Assembly: GCF_000001735.4 (NCBI RefSeq)
Contig: NC_003074.8
Location: 22,575,261-22,639,260 of the forward strand
Reading direction: 5' to 3'
Source: Arabidopsis thaliana
Lineage: Eukaryota; Streptophyta; Magnoliopsida; Brassicales; Brassicaceae
Length of the DNA: 64,000 bases
Positions 22,225 through 34,562 of the stretch are shown here, one piece after another. Below the pieces are notes generated by a model that ran no database searches, was not told the origin of the DNA, and saw only the letters and a list, made by a program, of their open reading frames with translations. Numbering within the stretch: position 1 is the stretch's first letter; each line of letters opens with the position of its first letter. The position numbers were made by a program, and so were the translations under genes.

Positions 22225-25200
22225 ATGGGTTTGATTTCTGGGATTCTGTTCGGGATTATCTTCGGCGTAGCTCTAATGGCTGGCTGGAGTCGTATGATGA
22301 CTCACCGATCGTCCAAGCGAGTCGCCAAGGTTCGATTAAATCAATGTACTTATTCGATTAAAATCCATGATTTGGTTCTGAAATTGATTCATCGGAGATA
22401 TTTTAAGATTTTAAATCTGGGATTTTAAATTCGTCGTGATATGTGTTGGATAGATTAGTTTGTCTCGGTCTCGGGAATTAGCTGAATCGCGTAAATTATC
22501 ACTATCGGCTTAGCAAAATCCCTCTGCAATTTCTAACTATTGACATCAATGTACCAATTTAGTGTTCATCTGTTGACTCTACTTAGCGTGCTGGTGGTTC
22601 ACTATTTTACTGATTAACTATGCTTCTGTGTGAGAAGTGACATGGCTTGCTTTACTTTCTAAGTTTGAGTAGAGGATTTTCTTGGCCTTACAATAACAGA
22701 ATACGTATACTCTTACCTTCTGACAGGCAGTTGATATGAAACTACTAGGCTCTCTTAGCAGAGACGATTTGAAGAAAATTTGTGGTGATAATTTCCCTCA
22801 ATGGATATCGTTTCCAGCATTTGAACAGGTACTACTTGTCATCATTTCTCTTTGTTAACTTTTCTAACTCAGTGTTCATCTTCCATATTTGGGTGGTCCG
22901 TGGTTGACATGATTTCTGTGATTCATTGAGTTTATAGATTTGTTTGCCTCATTACTCTGATTGGAGAAATCTAGTTCTGGTTCCATTATCCTTGAGTTTA
23001 ACAATACTTGAATTTGCGTAATGTCTCTGGTTTTGGAACAGTCTATTACAGTTTAACTTCTCGGTTTCTCAGAAACATAGCAAAAATTTTAAACTGCAAA
23101 CCTTTTGTTCTTTCTTTTTTTTCAGGTCAAATGGCTGAATAAACTACTGAGCAAGATGTGGCCATATATTGCAGAGGTGAGATTCTAATTTTCTTTTGTT
23201 GCAGTATTAGGTGTTTTAATTTCCCGTGTATGCGGTTGGAAGTTGGCTATTAAATCTTTAGCATATTTACCCTGAATAATGGTAACTGAAGATATCCTAG
23301 GAAGAGTAGAGTTGTTATACTGTCAAGTTGTACTACAAAGTCCGAAATTATTGAAAAACAGTAAGATTTAGCTTATCTAGATTGGACTCGTAGACTGCCT
23401 TTTTTATTTCTGCTACACAAATCGAGTGTTTCTTGACACCTAAGATAGGTCCAATTTGTTGGAATGGAAAACACTTGCCATAATGCAGCTTGGAAATCAA
23501 AGAGTGTAATATTCGTTGTTGTGTTGACTAATTTCCAGGCAGCAACAATGGTAATAAGAGATTCTGTTGAACCTCTGCTTGAAGATTACAGACCACCAGG
23601 AATTACTTCCCTGAAGTTCAGCAAATTGACGTTGGGTAACGTAGCACCAAAGATTGAAGGTAAAGTACGGTGGACAACATAATTTTTGTGATGGCTATCT
23701 TTTCTCTTCCATTTTTCAACCTGGTATTGTCCTATTATTTATTTTGGATGAGTTACCTGCCAAATGCTAATGAATCCTTGTGCTTGAAAGAACATCATGC
23801 AGTTGTCTCTTAGGTTAGTTTTGCTGTAAGCCTGAGCATATGCATAATAAATCATTGTTGCAGGTATTCGTGTTCAAAGTTTCAAGGAAGGTCAAGTCAC
23901 AATGGACGTTGATCTTCGATGGGGTGGTGATCCAAATATTGTTTTAGGTGTGACAGCACTTGTTGCCTCCATACCCATTCAGGTTACTAGAGAGATATTT
24001 TAGTATTTGTCGTTTGGGTTGTCGTTTGTGCCAATAGAGATTGAGTATCTCTACAAACACTTGTTTCTGGCTGAAACAGTTGAAGGATCTTCAAGTTTTC
24101 ACAGTTGCACGTGTTATCTTTCAACTTGCGGATGAGATTCCTTGTATATCTGCTGTTGTTGTTGCTCTACTTGCTGAGGTACACTTTTCCTGTAAAGGTC
24201 CAGAATAAGATTCATTTTTCTTATATCATTTTATATCTCCTGTCTTACAATGACCAACTATTTAAATGATCTCAACCAGCCAAAACCAAGAATTGATTAC
24301 ACTCTGAAGGCTGTTGGTGGAAGCTTAACAGCAATTCCTGGACTATCTGATATGATTGATGTAAGTTCCTCTCTTGGTAGTTCAAGCAGTTTCAAGAGGT
24401 TTTATTTGTTCCCATTTGGTCTTATACACAGCTTTTGCTTCTCTCTATGTTAGGATACTGTTGATACTATCGTCAAAGACATGCTTCAGTGGCCTCATAG
24501 AATTGTTGTTCCCATTGGTGGTATTCCTGTTGATTTAAGGTACTCATGTGTTCTGCTTGATTTTCATTTTGCGTTTTTTCACTCACAACATTTTTGCCTG
24601 CCACTGCCAATCTTTTGTCTTTTCTTCTCTTCTGTTATAGCCATAGGATTTACGTATTGCCAATCTTGGGGAGGTCATGATACGTATTGAGAAAGCACTA
24701 GATAGTTTGACGATTCTCTCTATCTTTTCTCTTTCCCAGTGATTTGGAGCTTAAGCCACAGGGAAAGCTTATAGTAACAGTTGTGAAAGCAACTAACTTG
24801 AAGAATAAGGAATTGATTGGAAAATCTGACCCTTATGCTACCATCTACATTCGTCCTGTATTCAAGTATAAAACAAAGGCAATCGAGAACAATCTGAATC
24901 CTGTCTGGGATCAAACATTCGAATTGATTGCAGAGGACAAAGAAACCCAGTCGCTCACTGTAGAGGTCTGGAATCTGAAATATTTATGCTTCATACTTGT
25001 TCAATTTTGCCATTGCAAACGTTAACTATTCTGTTCATTCTATTAAACATTTTGCAGGTATTTGATAAAGACGTAGGTCAAGATGAGCGCCTTGGACTTG
25101 TGAAACTTCCCTTAAGCAGTTTGGAAGCCGGAGTTACAAAAGAACTGGAGCTAAATCTGTTGTCTTCACTTGATACTTTGAAAGTAAAAGATAAGAAAGA

Positions 25201-25672
25201 TAGAGGAAGCATAACTCTTAAGGTATATAGATCTTCCTTGAATAAACTGCAAACCTTTTCTTTTCGCTGATTCCTAAATTGACTTGAATTGAAGGTACAT
25301 TATCATGAGTTCAACAAAGAGGAGCAAATGGCTGCGTTGGAAGACGAGAAGAAGATCATGGAAGAAAGGAAGAGACTGAAGGAAGCAGGAGTGATAGGTA
25401 GCACAATGGATGCAGTCGGGATGGTGGGAAGTGGGCTCGGTGCTGGTGTAGGAATGGTTGGGACCGGTATTGGCACAGGAGTCGGATTGGTTGGAAGCGG
25501 TGTGAGCTCGGGTGTTGGGATGGTTGGTAGCGGTTTTGGAGCGGTCGGTAGTGGATTGAGCAAAGCAGGGAGATTTATGGGAAGAACAATCACAGGTCAG
25601 TCTAGCAAACGTAGTGGCTCCTCAACACCTGTGAATACCGTTCCAGAAAACGATGGTGCAAAACAGCAGTGA
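22225..25672 (+). CDS. CLB1: SMP- and C2-domain lipid-binding protein (CLB1/SYT7/NTMC2T4 type)
   Basis: Eleven exons encode 510 residues: 22225-22329, 22727-22828, 23126-23176, 23539-23659, 23864-23982, 24080-24178, 24280-24360, 24454-24539, 24740-24965, 25058-25222 and 25295-25672. The order is: an N-terminal hydrophobic anchor (residues ~3-22, GILFGIIFGVALMAGW), an SMP-type lipid-transfer domain (~65-250), one C2 domain (~255-385; KLIVTVVKATNLKNKELIGKSDPY with Asp ligands, NPVWDQTFEL and VFDKDVGQDE), a charged helix with EEQMAALEDEKK, and a Gly/Val-rich tail repeating GxVGSGxGxG (~420-485). Proteins of this type sit at ER membrane contacts and bind lipid in a Ca2+-dependent way. The Arabidopsis protein has also been reported to bind DNA and affect drought response. 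A broken copy lies 12 kb upstream. The start codon is the one followed directly by the anchor. Confidence 0.92.
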
Positions 25673-27905
25673 GTAAACTTTGGGTTTAAGCAAGATTTGT
25701 GATCATGACTTCGTTTTTACTCTTTATTGTTCTGTTTTTTTCCCCTTTAACTCTCTCGAACTTGATTTCTGGATTCACTGCAGTAATTTGTTTTCGTTGT
25801 GAGCCTTCAAATTAAAATCTTGTACAAAAGTCATTTGCTTAATCGTCCTATAAACAATAGATTCCCTCTCAATGATTTGGTGGTTTAACTTTCCAGAATG
25901 TTATATTACGGGAATTATGTGTCAGACTTGCATACACACACTAGTTAAGTATATCTAAAACATGCTAACATCATCGGTTTAAGTTTACAAATATAAAAAC
26001 TGATTGATTGCAAGTAAATTACTCAGTTAAGAATATAGATAAGTGGCATTCGCCATCCCACTTTCAGATATAAGGTCGTTCTCGGAGCTCTCCTTGTCAT
26101 ATGTATAAATCATGACGAGAAAATATAGATAGACTCAACAAACAAAAATCCCTAACAGACAGAGCACAAGAGGAAAATCTTTCTTATCTATTTTGGACCA
26201 ATTTTCAAAGTACCATTATTGGTATTATAATATGTTAATATTATGTTAAAATATGTGGCTTCCAGTCGATTAGTGTCTCTTCCACCTTTAGGCTTTAGTC
26301 GTTGCAAGACCAATAGTTTTAGATAACCTCACTCAAAAAATCTAAAAAAAGAATCTACATTAAAATACAAACAAACGAAATTTTGTAAACGCAAATAATT
26401 GTATATTTTTTCTTCTTTCTTTTAAAGCTTTGAACTATTTCATCTTCATAAGATCAAGTTGATGATGATCAGCAATATCTATTGCGTTTGTTGATATTAT
26501 CTACTTATTAAAAATCATAACAATATCTGGAGACTGGGACGAGAAAATTGGATGACGTGTTAACACGAGCCTATGACTTGGATCCACGTAAGCCTGAACT
26601 GTGGGAAGTTCTAAACTGTGTACTGATTGGTTGATACGTAAGCCAAGTGGATAAAGTGTCCCGACCACAAGACCGACATGATTTACTTATTTTATTCGTA
26701 AATAATTGCATTAAGAAGTGGCCACGATATGGAACTTTTCCAAATATATGAAATGATGATTAGTTAAGGCAATTTGCTTTTGTTAATTGGCCAGCTTAGG
26801 TCAAAATAGATCCTAATTAATGCAAATCTTGTTCCTTTTTTCTTCTACTAATGTTATCATACGAAGCCTTCGATCAAAAGTACATTACGTCATGTCATCA
26901 CAATTCCCAATATATTTTTCTTAGTTGATCAGTTTACAACACTGATTGCAACATTTGATATGTACCGTATTAATTTCACCATGCATGCTACATATTTAAT
27001 CCATATTATTAATCGGGTACGTACTTATACAATAACAACGGAAAGTTCATACAAATTTTGCATATTTACAATAATTCATTTTGGAAATCGAAATTTATTT
27101 ATGCTGTTGAACAACACCTGTAGTCCACGAACTATGTATTTATATAATTATATCCAATTATATTCATTTCGATCGAGAGTTCCACCGTTATTAGATGCTC
27201 TTGATCACCGCAGCAAAACACTCCATATCCATAACTTTTAAAAATAAAACAAAGAACAACAAAAATGGATAACGTGGACTCGAGTCGACAATGTATGATC
27301 ACCAAATTAAAATGTTTGTTGTTAATTATATACACATCCAATCAAACAGATGTTTAAACTATTCTAACTTCAAGTTACTATTAAGAAGTAACCATATCTA
27401 AAACTAAAAAATTCAACCTCAGACACAAACTTAGCCAGGTGTTCTGGTTAAAAGTTCCCTAACCCCACGTATTGACTACAACACGTGTAATGTAATGCAC
27501 TTTTAACCAAAACTATTAGGCCAAGTGGCCAACTTTTGATCACTTTATCTGAACGACTAAACCCGACCCGACCCGATCGACATAAACCGGACCACGAGTA
27601 TATGTATGTACACACATCTTCAGATGTAGTAGATACGTATAGTACACTGCAGGATTATATAATTGTTAGGCTCAGGAGAATTGACCTTTTGAATATTTCA
27701 TACGGTTAAAAAATTCTTCTATATATAAAGTTGCTTTGAATATTTTGTAGTCTCTGTATGTTCAAAACCGTTTAACAATAACAACAACAAAAAGCTTCCT
27801 TTTTTGTTTTTTGAGTTTTCGTCGATCGATTGGTTTAAATCCTGTCGTATCAATTTGTTCTCGATTCTCCGCGACCATGCAAATTTAGGGTCTTCGTTTT
27901 GTTTG
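25673..27905. other. Intergenic region with the PP2-A13 promoter
   Basis: About 2.2 kb without a gene. The left part is the 3' UTR of the SMP/C2 gene. The rest is AT-rich spacer containing CACGTGT at about 27482, and the core promoter of the F-box gene near its right end. The longest + strand frame (26960-27241) has no recognisable domain and plant-intergenic composition; I do not call it a gene. Confidence 0.55.
27719..27730 (+). promoter_or_regulatory. TATA box of the F-box/PP2 gene
   Basis: CTATATATAAAG lies about 180 bp before the first ATG of the F-box gene and is followed by an ACAACAACAA-rich leader typical of a plant 5' UTR. The position suits a TATA box; the transcription start itself is not visible from sequence. 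Confidence 0.6.
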
Positions 27906-29076
27906 ATGGGCGCGAATATCTCGGGAGGTTCACCGGAGTTTGACCGGAACGATGACGTTTACTCGAGGAAACTCAGATTGGTGGATTTACCTGAGAATTG
28001 TGTAGCGTTGATTATGACACGGCTTGATCCACCTGAGATTTGCCGGCTTGCTCGTCTCAACAGGATGTTCCGTCGCGCTTCCTCAGCTGATTTCATTTGG
28101 GAATCAAAGTTGCCTGCGAATTATCGTGTTATTGCACACAAGGTGTTCGATGAAATTACTCTGACGAAATTAATAAAGAAAGATCTTTATGCAAAGCTTA
28201 GCCAGCCTAATCTCTTCGACGATGGCACAAAGGTTTGAAATTTTGTTCCCGTTGAATCTCTCTTTATCTTTAAATCTTAAAAAAAAAAATCTTATTTTTC
28301 AAACTTTCTCTATGATTGAGCAGGAATTGTGGATAGATAAGAACACGGGTCGTCTTTGTTTATCTATTTCTTCAAAGGCACTAAGGATTACTGGAATTGA
28401 TGATCGGAGATACTGGAGTCATATCCCAACTGATGAATCCAGGTAAGGATTACGATCAAAGGTGTGGTTTTTTCCTAAGAAATTTCATCAGTTTTGACCA
28501 TCTTCTTGTCTTGATTAGACTCTAGTATTGTTGACCATCTTGTTAGTTTCAACTATATTCCATGGTTGTGTTGCAATGAGCTTGTACCCCAAATCTTTGA
28601 ATTACTTGAGATCAATGAGTAATCTCATCCAATATCTATGTATATGCAGGTTCCAGTCAGCTGCTTATGTTCAACAGATATGGTGGTTTGAAGTAGGAGG
28701 AGAGTTTGAGATCCAGTTTCCATCTGGAACATATAGTCTCTTCTTCCGTATCCAGCTCGGTAAAACATCAAAGAGGCTTGGAAGGAGGATCTGCAACTCT
28801 GAACACATTCATGGATGGGACATAAAACCTGTAAGGTTCCAGCTCGCCACTTCGGACAACCAACAAGCTGTATCATTGTGTTATCTGAACAACAACCCTG
28901 GGAGCTGGAGTCACTATCACGTTGGAGATTTCAAAGTGACAAATCCAGATGTATCAACAGGAATCAAATTCTCCATGACTCAAATCGATTGCACTCACAC
29001 GAAAGGTGGGCTATGCATAGACTCTGTTCTTATATTACCTAAAGAATGTGCAAAAGAAGTCATTGGATCACAATAG
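27906..29076 (+). CDS. PP2A13: F-box protein PP2-A13 (F-box plus phloem-lectin-like domain)
   Basis: Three exons (27906-28232, 28324-28442, 28650-29076) give 290 residues. An N-terminal F-box lies at residues ~25-70 ([25 protein letters not shown]...), followed by a PP2-type lectin-like domain ([35 protein letters not shown]). F-box proteins of this class join SKP1/cullin E3 ligases; the PP2 part is related to Nictaba-like carbohydrate-binding domains, so a glycan-recognising ubiquitin ligase adaptor is plausible, with the target unknown. An open frame extends upstream of the chosen start but contains no ATG, so MGANISGG is the start. The length and intron positions agree with the intact family. 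The next gene, PEX11E, is convergent. Confidence 0.92.
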
Positions 29077-29612
29077 TTTTGTAGATATAGAGTGAGATTG
29101 TTTGTAAAGGGTGAGAGATTATTTTTCAGTGAAACATTCACTATACTGTTTTTTTTTCTTGATCTGGGCTGCATTCTCAAGATGAATCTCAGATCTGGAA
29201 CTGTGTACACATGGTTGGGTTGTCTCTAGTTTTGTCTGTAGTTACAAGGTGGTCGTGATTGTAAATACTACTTCTCCATTCAGAGATTATTACACTTGCT
29301 TGCTTCTTCATATTTTGCAAAAGTTGATGAAAACATGAATTATCGAACATCAAATGATTTCCTCTCTACTATGTAGGAACAGAGTCTTGTTCAAAATGAG
29401 AAACAAACACAAATTTCTAATCAAAAAATCTTGAAGATGTATCATAATAATCTTATTCTAAAACTTATCATTATTCTTGCAAACGCGTTATAAGAGCAGC
29501 AAATTCATTCAAAGGAGGAACATAGACTCCTTAGAATACCTGAACACAATAGGTTTACTGATGAATATGAAACAATTATTCTGAAAGTCTAGAGAACAAG
29601 CTTATTCCTTCT
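29077..29612. other. Convergent 3' regions
   Basis: This stretch holds the 3' UTRs of the convergent F-box gene (left) and PEX11E (right). Sequence GAACAGAGTCTTGTTCAAAATGAGAAACAA at about 29378-29407 recurs near 34839-34897 downstream of another gene, a small dispersed repeat. No gene is seen. Confidence 0.55.
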
Positions 29613-30899
29613 TCAAGGTGTCTTCAACTTGGGGCGCGATGGAAGCAACTGTGTGGTTACAGAAGAAAAAATGGTGAATTATTTTCGATATCAGACAAGG
29701 ATGTGAAATTGCAAGTGGGTTTGTGGAAAGGAAGAGAGAGTTTTACCTGATAACAAGAGATAAGTGAGGTGGTAAACCCGAAAGCACCAGTGACACGAGG
29801 ACTAATCGTCTTTGGAGCTAACTGAAGGAGACCAATGGCTACAATAATGTCCATGCTTGATTTAATCAAAGCTAGAGTTCTGTCGTTTGATTTCTGAAGC
29901 TTAGCACGATACAGCTCATCCTGCGTTTTTAACAAAGGGAATGAGTTTTGATAAAGATAGAAGAAAAAAGATGAGAGGAGTTACACATGAGAGTTTTTAC
30001 ATCAGCTTTGAGTTCCTTTTCCATCTTCTTCATAGATGAAGAGAGCCTTCCAAGCTCACCAATCTGATACACATAGGAAGATCAAGATCGGGATTTATGT
30101 TTATACGCGAGCAAATCAAAATGTTGAGAAGAGATTAAAAAAAACCTCGACTGCACTTGTACAAACGGATGATCCCAGCCAGCAGAAAAGTGATATACGT
30201 CCAAGCAATTCAGTTCGTTCTTTGTTCTGCGATGCGATTGAACAAGAATCTTTAGTCACTTAACAGAGCAAATGAAACATCAAAACTTCAAAAGACCATT
30301 ATGGATTATTGCCTTAAACTTATCTCACCTTGTATATGCCGGATCTACCAAGCCAGACGATTTGATCAAGAAACAAAAAGGTAGACAAGAGCGCATTCTT
30401 CGACTGAAACGGTCAACCAACAAACAAAAACAGAAGTTAAAGAGATTGAATCAAATCAAGATATGAAGAAATGATGTGAAAATTCAACATCTCTTTAGCA
30501 CCTTCCCGAGTAAGACAAGAGGAAGTGGAGTCCCTTTAGGCACGGGGCTGATAAGACCGTGAAAATCATTGACAAACTGCACATTCGAAACCATTTGCTA
30601 ATCAGAAATCAAAACATTTTCAATCCAAATAATAAGAAAGAAGCAACAATGAAGCCGGTTCCAATTCTAAGAAACAAAGATAGAAATAGCAACAATGAGG
30701 GCATGACCTTGAAAAGACGGAAAACTTTTCTCGCCAAGCTGGTGTTTTTGTCGACAGTTTGAGCAGTACCAGGTTGGCCACCGCTCAAAAATTTGGAACC
30801 ATATTGGATAGCTCTGCATATCTTATCTCTAGCCTCAGCTTTGTTCAAATAGAGAACAATAAGAGCAAGCTCGGCTCTGGTCAAATCTAGTGTAGTCAT
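29613..30899 (-). CDS. PEX11E: Peroxisome proliferation/division protein PEX11
   Basis: Seven coding exons (30899-30708, 30576-30502, 30403-30329, 30226-30146, 30063-30001, 29920-29747, 29648-29613) give 231 residues. The amphipathic N-terminal region (LTRAELALIVLYLNKAEARDKICRAIQYGSKFL) is the membrane-remodelling helix of PEX11. Later come GLISPVPKGTPLPLVLLGK, the DQIVWLGRSGIYK segment and a hydrophobic stretch (DIIVAIGLLQLAP) near residue 190. PEX11 proteins elongate peroxisomal membranes before fission. The exon phases all close correctly and the length equals that of PEX11c/d/e proteins. It belongs to the PEX11 c/d/e group; the letter E comes from gene order. A 5' UTR intron appears to end at TTTCTGACAG just before the start, with an upstream leader exon at about 31273-31430. 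Confidence 0.93.
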
Positions 30900-31272
30900 G
30901 CTTTCTTCTGTCAGAAAAACAACAACAACGCAACCCAAGATTCATCAACACACCTTTACACGAGCTCAAACTAAACTATGAATCTAGAAACAGAGTTGTT
31001 CCCATCTAAATTAAACACACAAAAAATCAAGAGCTATAGCAAAATTCATCCTTCTCTAATAAAGTCACGTTTGATTAATGAGAAACATGAGAAAAATGTT
31101 GGCTTTGATCAAATTCAAGCCAGAACATTAACTTCATCACCAACCACAAAGATTTAAAACACAACAATGCAATTAGCAAGTTTACAAAAATGAAAAAGAA
31201 CGTCAAATCTAAGGCATGTGAAACTTGAAAACATTCAAAAATTTCAGAAATTGGGATTCCAATCCACTTACC

Positions 31273-31891
31273 TAGATGATCACGATAACGACGACCCAGG
31301 AGATGATTATACAATTGAGATTTCAGAGCAATTCAGCCTTCAAAAGACTCAAAACCCAGAAAGATTATAAATAGAAAAAATATCAAAATATCGTGAAAGT
31401 GGATCCGAGATTTATTGCCTTTAGGGAGATGGCAAAGCTAGCTGTTCTTACTTAAAATGTCAAATAATCTTCCTCGTTTTGTGTCATCGGAGATAGAAAC
31501 TATGATAAAGGCGTGTTTGGTCATCTCTCCTTTTTATTTCTTTCTTTATAAATAGACCAAAACACGTCGTTTTGTTCAACGATCTAATCTCCTAATCGTT
31601 TCATTTCTAACCGTCGATAAGTTCCGTGTACACCACAGGCCTCATCTATACGCGCGTGTGGCACACTTATCGAGGAAGGAGAACACATCTTAAAACGCAG
31701 CGTTTCGTAGTGTTAATGGGCCAGGCCTCAAGAAGCCTTATTTTTTTCATTTTTTTAAAAAGCTGGTTCTGAAGTTAAACAAGACAAGGATGAAGATAAC
31801 TTTGTATCCAAACAGTCACCGAAATAAGCTTGGACGGGAAATTGAATAACGGCCACATGAAGAATAATACCAAAGCCGGGAGAAGAAGAAA
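31273..31891. promoter_or_regulatory. Bidirectional promoter region between PEX11E and the fructosamine-kinase gene
   Basis: The two genes diverge. At the left, 31273-31430 looks like the non-coding first exon of PEX11E (minus strand; donor AG/GTAAGT at 31272). The rest, only about 460 bp, must serve both genes. It contains several ACGC/CGTT-rich words (AAAACACGTCGTTTTG at about 31558, AAAACGCAGCGTTTCG at about 31692) and GGGCCAGGCC at about 31718, but I cannot assign a factor with confidence. The fructosamine-kinase start is at 31892. Confidence 0.5.
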
Positions 31892-33623
31892 ATGGCGGTG
31901 GCTTCTCTTAGTATTTGCTTCTCTGCTCGGCCACATCTTCTTCTTCGCAACTTCTCTCCTCGACCCAAATTTGTTGCTAGTAAGTTATCTTTAGCTTATG
32001 TTGGTGTTGGATGAACAATATTTCATTGTTTTGATATAATGGAGGCAAATTTACGAATTTTGTATTTCTCTGTTCTCAAAAGAGCAAACTTTAGTTACTG
32101 TTTTGATCATACTAATTGAATTTCATCTGTTTAATTGATTGGTTAGTGGCTGCAATGAGTGAGGATCCAATTCGTGAATGGATTCTTACAGAAGGAAAAG
32201 CAACTCAGATAACAAAGATTGGTTCTGTTGGTGGTGGATGCATTAATCTTGCAAGTCATTATCAAACTGATGCTGGTTCTTTCTTCGTTAAAACTAACAG
32301 GTATATTAATTGATGTCTTACTAAACCTCTCTGGTATTCATAGTCAAGACTTTTAATGTTTTGTTGTTTGTTACACTGGTTTTAGGAGTATTGGACCTGC
32401 CATGTTTGAGGGAGAGGCTCTTGGTCTTGAGGCTATGTATGAAACCAGAACAATCCGTGTTCCAAATCCACACAAAGCAAGTTTAATCTTTCTTTTCTTT
32501 CTTTGGCGTATATACATTATTATTTTTGTTGATCTCTCTAATCATAGATTCTTGTTTAAAAGTGTTAACAGGCTGGGGAATTGCCAACAGGTGGATCTTA
32601 TATCATCATGGAGTTTATAGATTTTGGGGGATCAAGAGGCAATCAGGTGATAATGATGAATATAAACTATGAACCAATGTTAAGAACTTTAGTTTCATGG
32701 GTTCATGGTTATTAGTCATTAGGCTGAATTAGGAAGGAAGCTAGCTGAGATGCATAAAGCCGGGAAAACTTCGAAAGGTTTTGGCTTTGAGGTTGACAAC
32801 ACTATTGGCAGGTGGAATGAATTCCATTTTCAAAAATCTTAGTCACTTTTATTGAGTTGCTGTCTTCTCTCACAATCTTCATGATGTGCAATGTGCCTAT
32901 TTTAGTACCCCGCAGATCAATACTTGGTCTTCGGATTGGATTGAATTTTATGGTGAGAAGAGATTGGGTTACCAGCTTAAGTTAGCTAGGGATCAGTATG
33001 GTGACTCTGCTATTTATCAGAAAGGTTTCTTTCTCTCTTCTCTCTCGTTATAAACTTGGTGAGAACAGATTGGTTTAAGGTTTGAAGAAAATATTTGAAC
33101 AGGTCATACACTGATACAGAACATGGCACCTCTCTTTGAGAATGTTGTCATAGAACCGTGCTTGTTACATGGTGATCTCTGGAGCGGGAATATCGCATAC
33201 GACAAGAACAACGAACCTGTCATTCTTGATCCTGCCTGTTACTGTATAAGCTTTCATTCTCAAATTCTTGATATATTTTACCATTTTCAAGCACCGTTTT
33301 GATCTCATTCCTCCTCCACAGATGGGCATAACGAGGCGGATTTTGGAATGTCGTGGTGCGCAGGATTTGGAGAATCTTTCTACAATGCCTATTTCAAGGT
33401 TCTCTTCCTTTTCTCACAGTTTCTGTATCAACTAAAATCAAGTTTAAAGGTTGTTTTGTTTCATTGCTCCCTCAAGGTAATGCCAAAACAAGCGGGATAT
33501 GAGAAGAGGAGGGATCTGTATTTGCTCTATCATTACTTGAACCATTATAACCTGTTTGGCTCGGGCTACCGATCATCTGCGATGTCAATCATCGATGATT
33601 ATCTACGGATGCTCAAAGCTTAA
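31892..33623 (+). CDS. Fructosamine-3-kinase-like protein kinase-fold enzyme, plastid-type leader
   Basis: Nine exons (31892-31979, 32147-32300, 32386-32476, 32572-32646, 32723-32811, 32906-33024, 33103-33243, 33322-33398, 33477-33623) give 326 residues. The first ~30 residues (MAVASLSICFSARPHLLLR) are Ser/Arg-rich and lack acidic residues, as in a chloroplast transit peptide. The kinase-fold core follows: SVGGGCINLAS (nucleotide loop), FFVKTNR with the Lys, FEGEALGLEAM, the catalytic LLHGDLWSGN and metal-binding ILDPACYYGH. Such enzymes phosphorylate ketoamines (fructosamines or ribulosamines), removing sugar adducts from proteins. Intron 3 has a GC donor (AAA/GCAAGT at 32477), the only reading that keeps PNPHK-AGELPTGG in frame. 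Chloroplast location is an inference. It corresponds to At3g61080 by gene order. Confidence 0.92.
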
Positions 33624-33833
33624 GATGAGGAGGGAAAGCTGCTGCTTATATGCTTTCTTTATGTGTGTATTTGTGTGTTGGTGTTATGTAAGGTGGTTTA
33701 TACGAAGAAAGATGTCTGTCATACATGTTTAAATCGATGATCTGGTTGTACATAGGTGGTAATGTGATGGAGAGAAGAATTCACAATCGATTTTAAACAT
33801 TACAAATAACAACTAGTAATAAAAGCAGCATAG

Positions 33834-34562
33834 TTAATGACAAGAGTTACTAAGGTCTGGTTCTTCTTGGGTTTTGGGGAGAGGGTCTCCTCCAGCAGAG
33901 AGGCTTTCCCAAACCCATTCGTCAGTGATGATCATTTCCAAAGGCTTTCTGCAGACAGGACATTTTCTGTCTACGTTTTCTGGCTGTGCTACGAGAATGT
34001 TGAAATTCAAGTTTTTGTACATTACGAAAGAAGAGGCGAACTCAGTGCTGTCTCGTGACATTACCATCAAAGTTGATTTACGATTGTCATTTCCCCAGCA
34101 AAAGAAATCATTACACATCCTCATAAATCTCGCTCCTTCATCTCCTGAAACCATCAACAGAGATCTCTAAGATACGGACATAAAGTAAAAGAAAAAGACA
34201 AGTACTGTGTTTCTTTACCTGCGGGTAAGAACATGATATCAGCGAGGAGAAAGTCATCCTTGAACTTATTAGTCCTCTCACCATAAACTCTGATTGAGAC
34301 ATTACATGGACGATAACCCTTTTTCTCAAGAGCAAGTTTGATATTCTCACAAACCACAGATGGCTCCACACCATCAGGGACTGGGCATTCCTCCACGTCC
34401 CAGAAGACGCCTACCTTAGTCTCTGTCAGCAAGGTTTTTCGAAAACGGAAGATGCATTACAAATCAGCATCGAGAGAATACAATTTGAATAGATCCATTA
34501 CAAATGACATGATAGAGAGAGAACGAGAGCTTACCAGCATTTTCGCTTGTCAAAGAAGACAT
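33834..34562 (-). CDS. Small NYN-domain putative endonuclease, copy 1 of a tandem pair
   Basis: Three exons (34562-34535, 34422-34219, 34144-33834) give 180 residues. The NYN core starts near residue 12 with VGVFWDVEECPVPD, whose Asp is the expected metal ligand, then NVSIRVYGE and SRDSTEFASSF. The last exon carries a CPVCRKPLEM pair of cysteines and ends with WVWESLSAGGDPL, a C-terminal signature shared with the gene at 35.3 kb and, more loosely, with the one at 7.6 kb (SSLVLGGKHLS). Unlike the 7.6-kb gene there is no organelle leader. The function of these plant proteins is not known; endonuclease activity is inferred from the fold. A tandem paralogue lies directly upstream in the same orientation. 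Confidence 0.82.

Noticed and set aside
25303-25593. Pro-rich antisense frame in the last exon of the SMP/C2 gene
   Set aside because: Shadow of the Gly/Val-rich repeat on the coding strand.
26960-27241. Possible small gene between the SMP/C2 and F-box genes
   Set aside because: No recognisable domain; composition like the AT-rich spacer.
27804-27905. N-terminal extension of the F-box protein
   Set aside because: The upstream in-frame stretch contains no ATG; the first ATG is at 27906.
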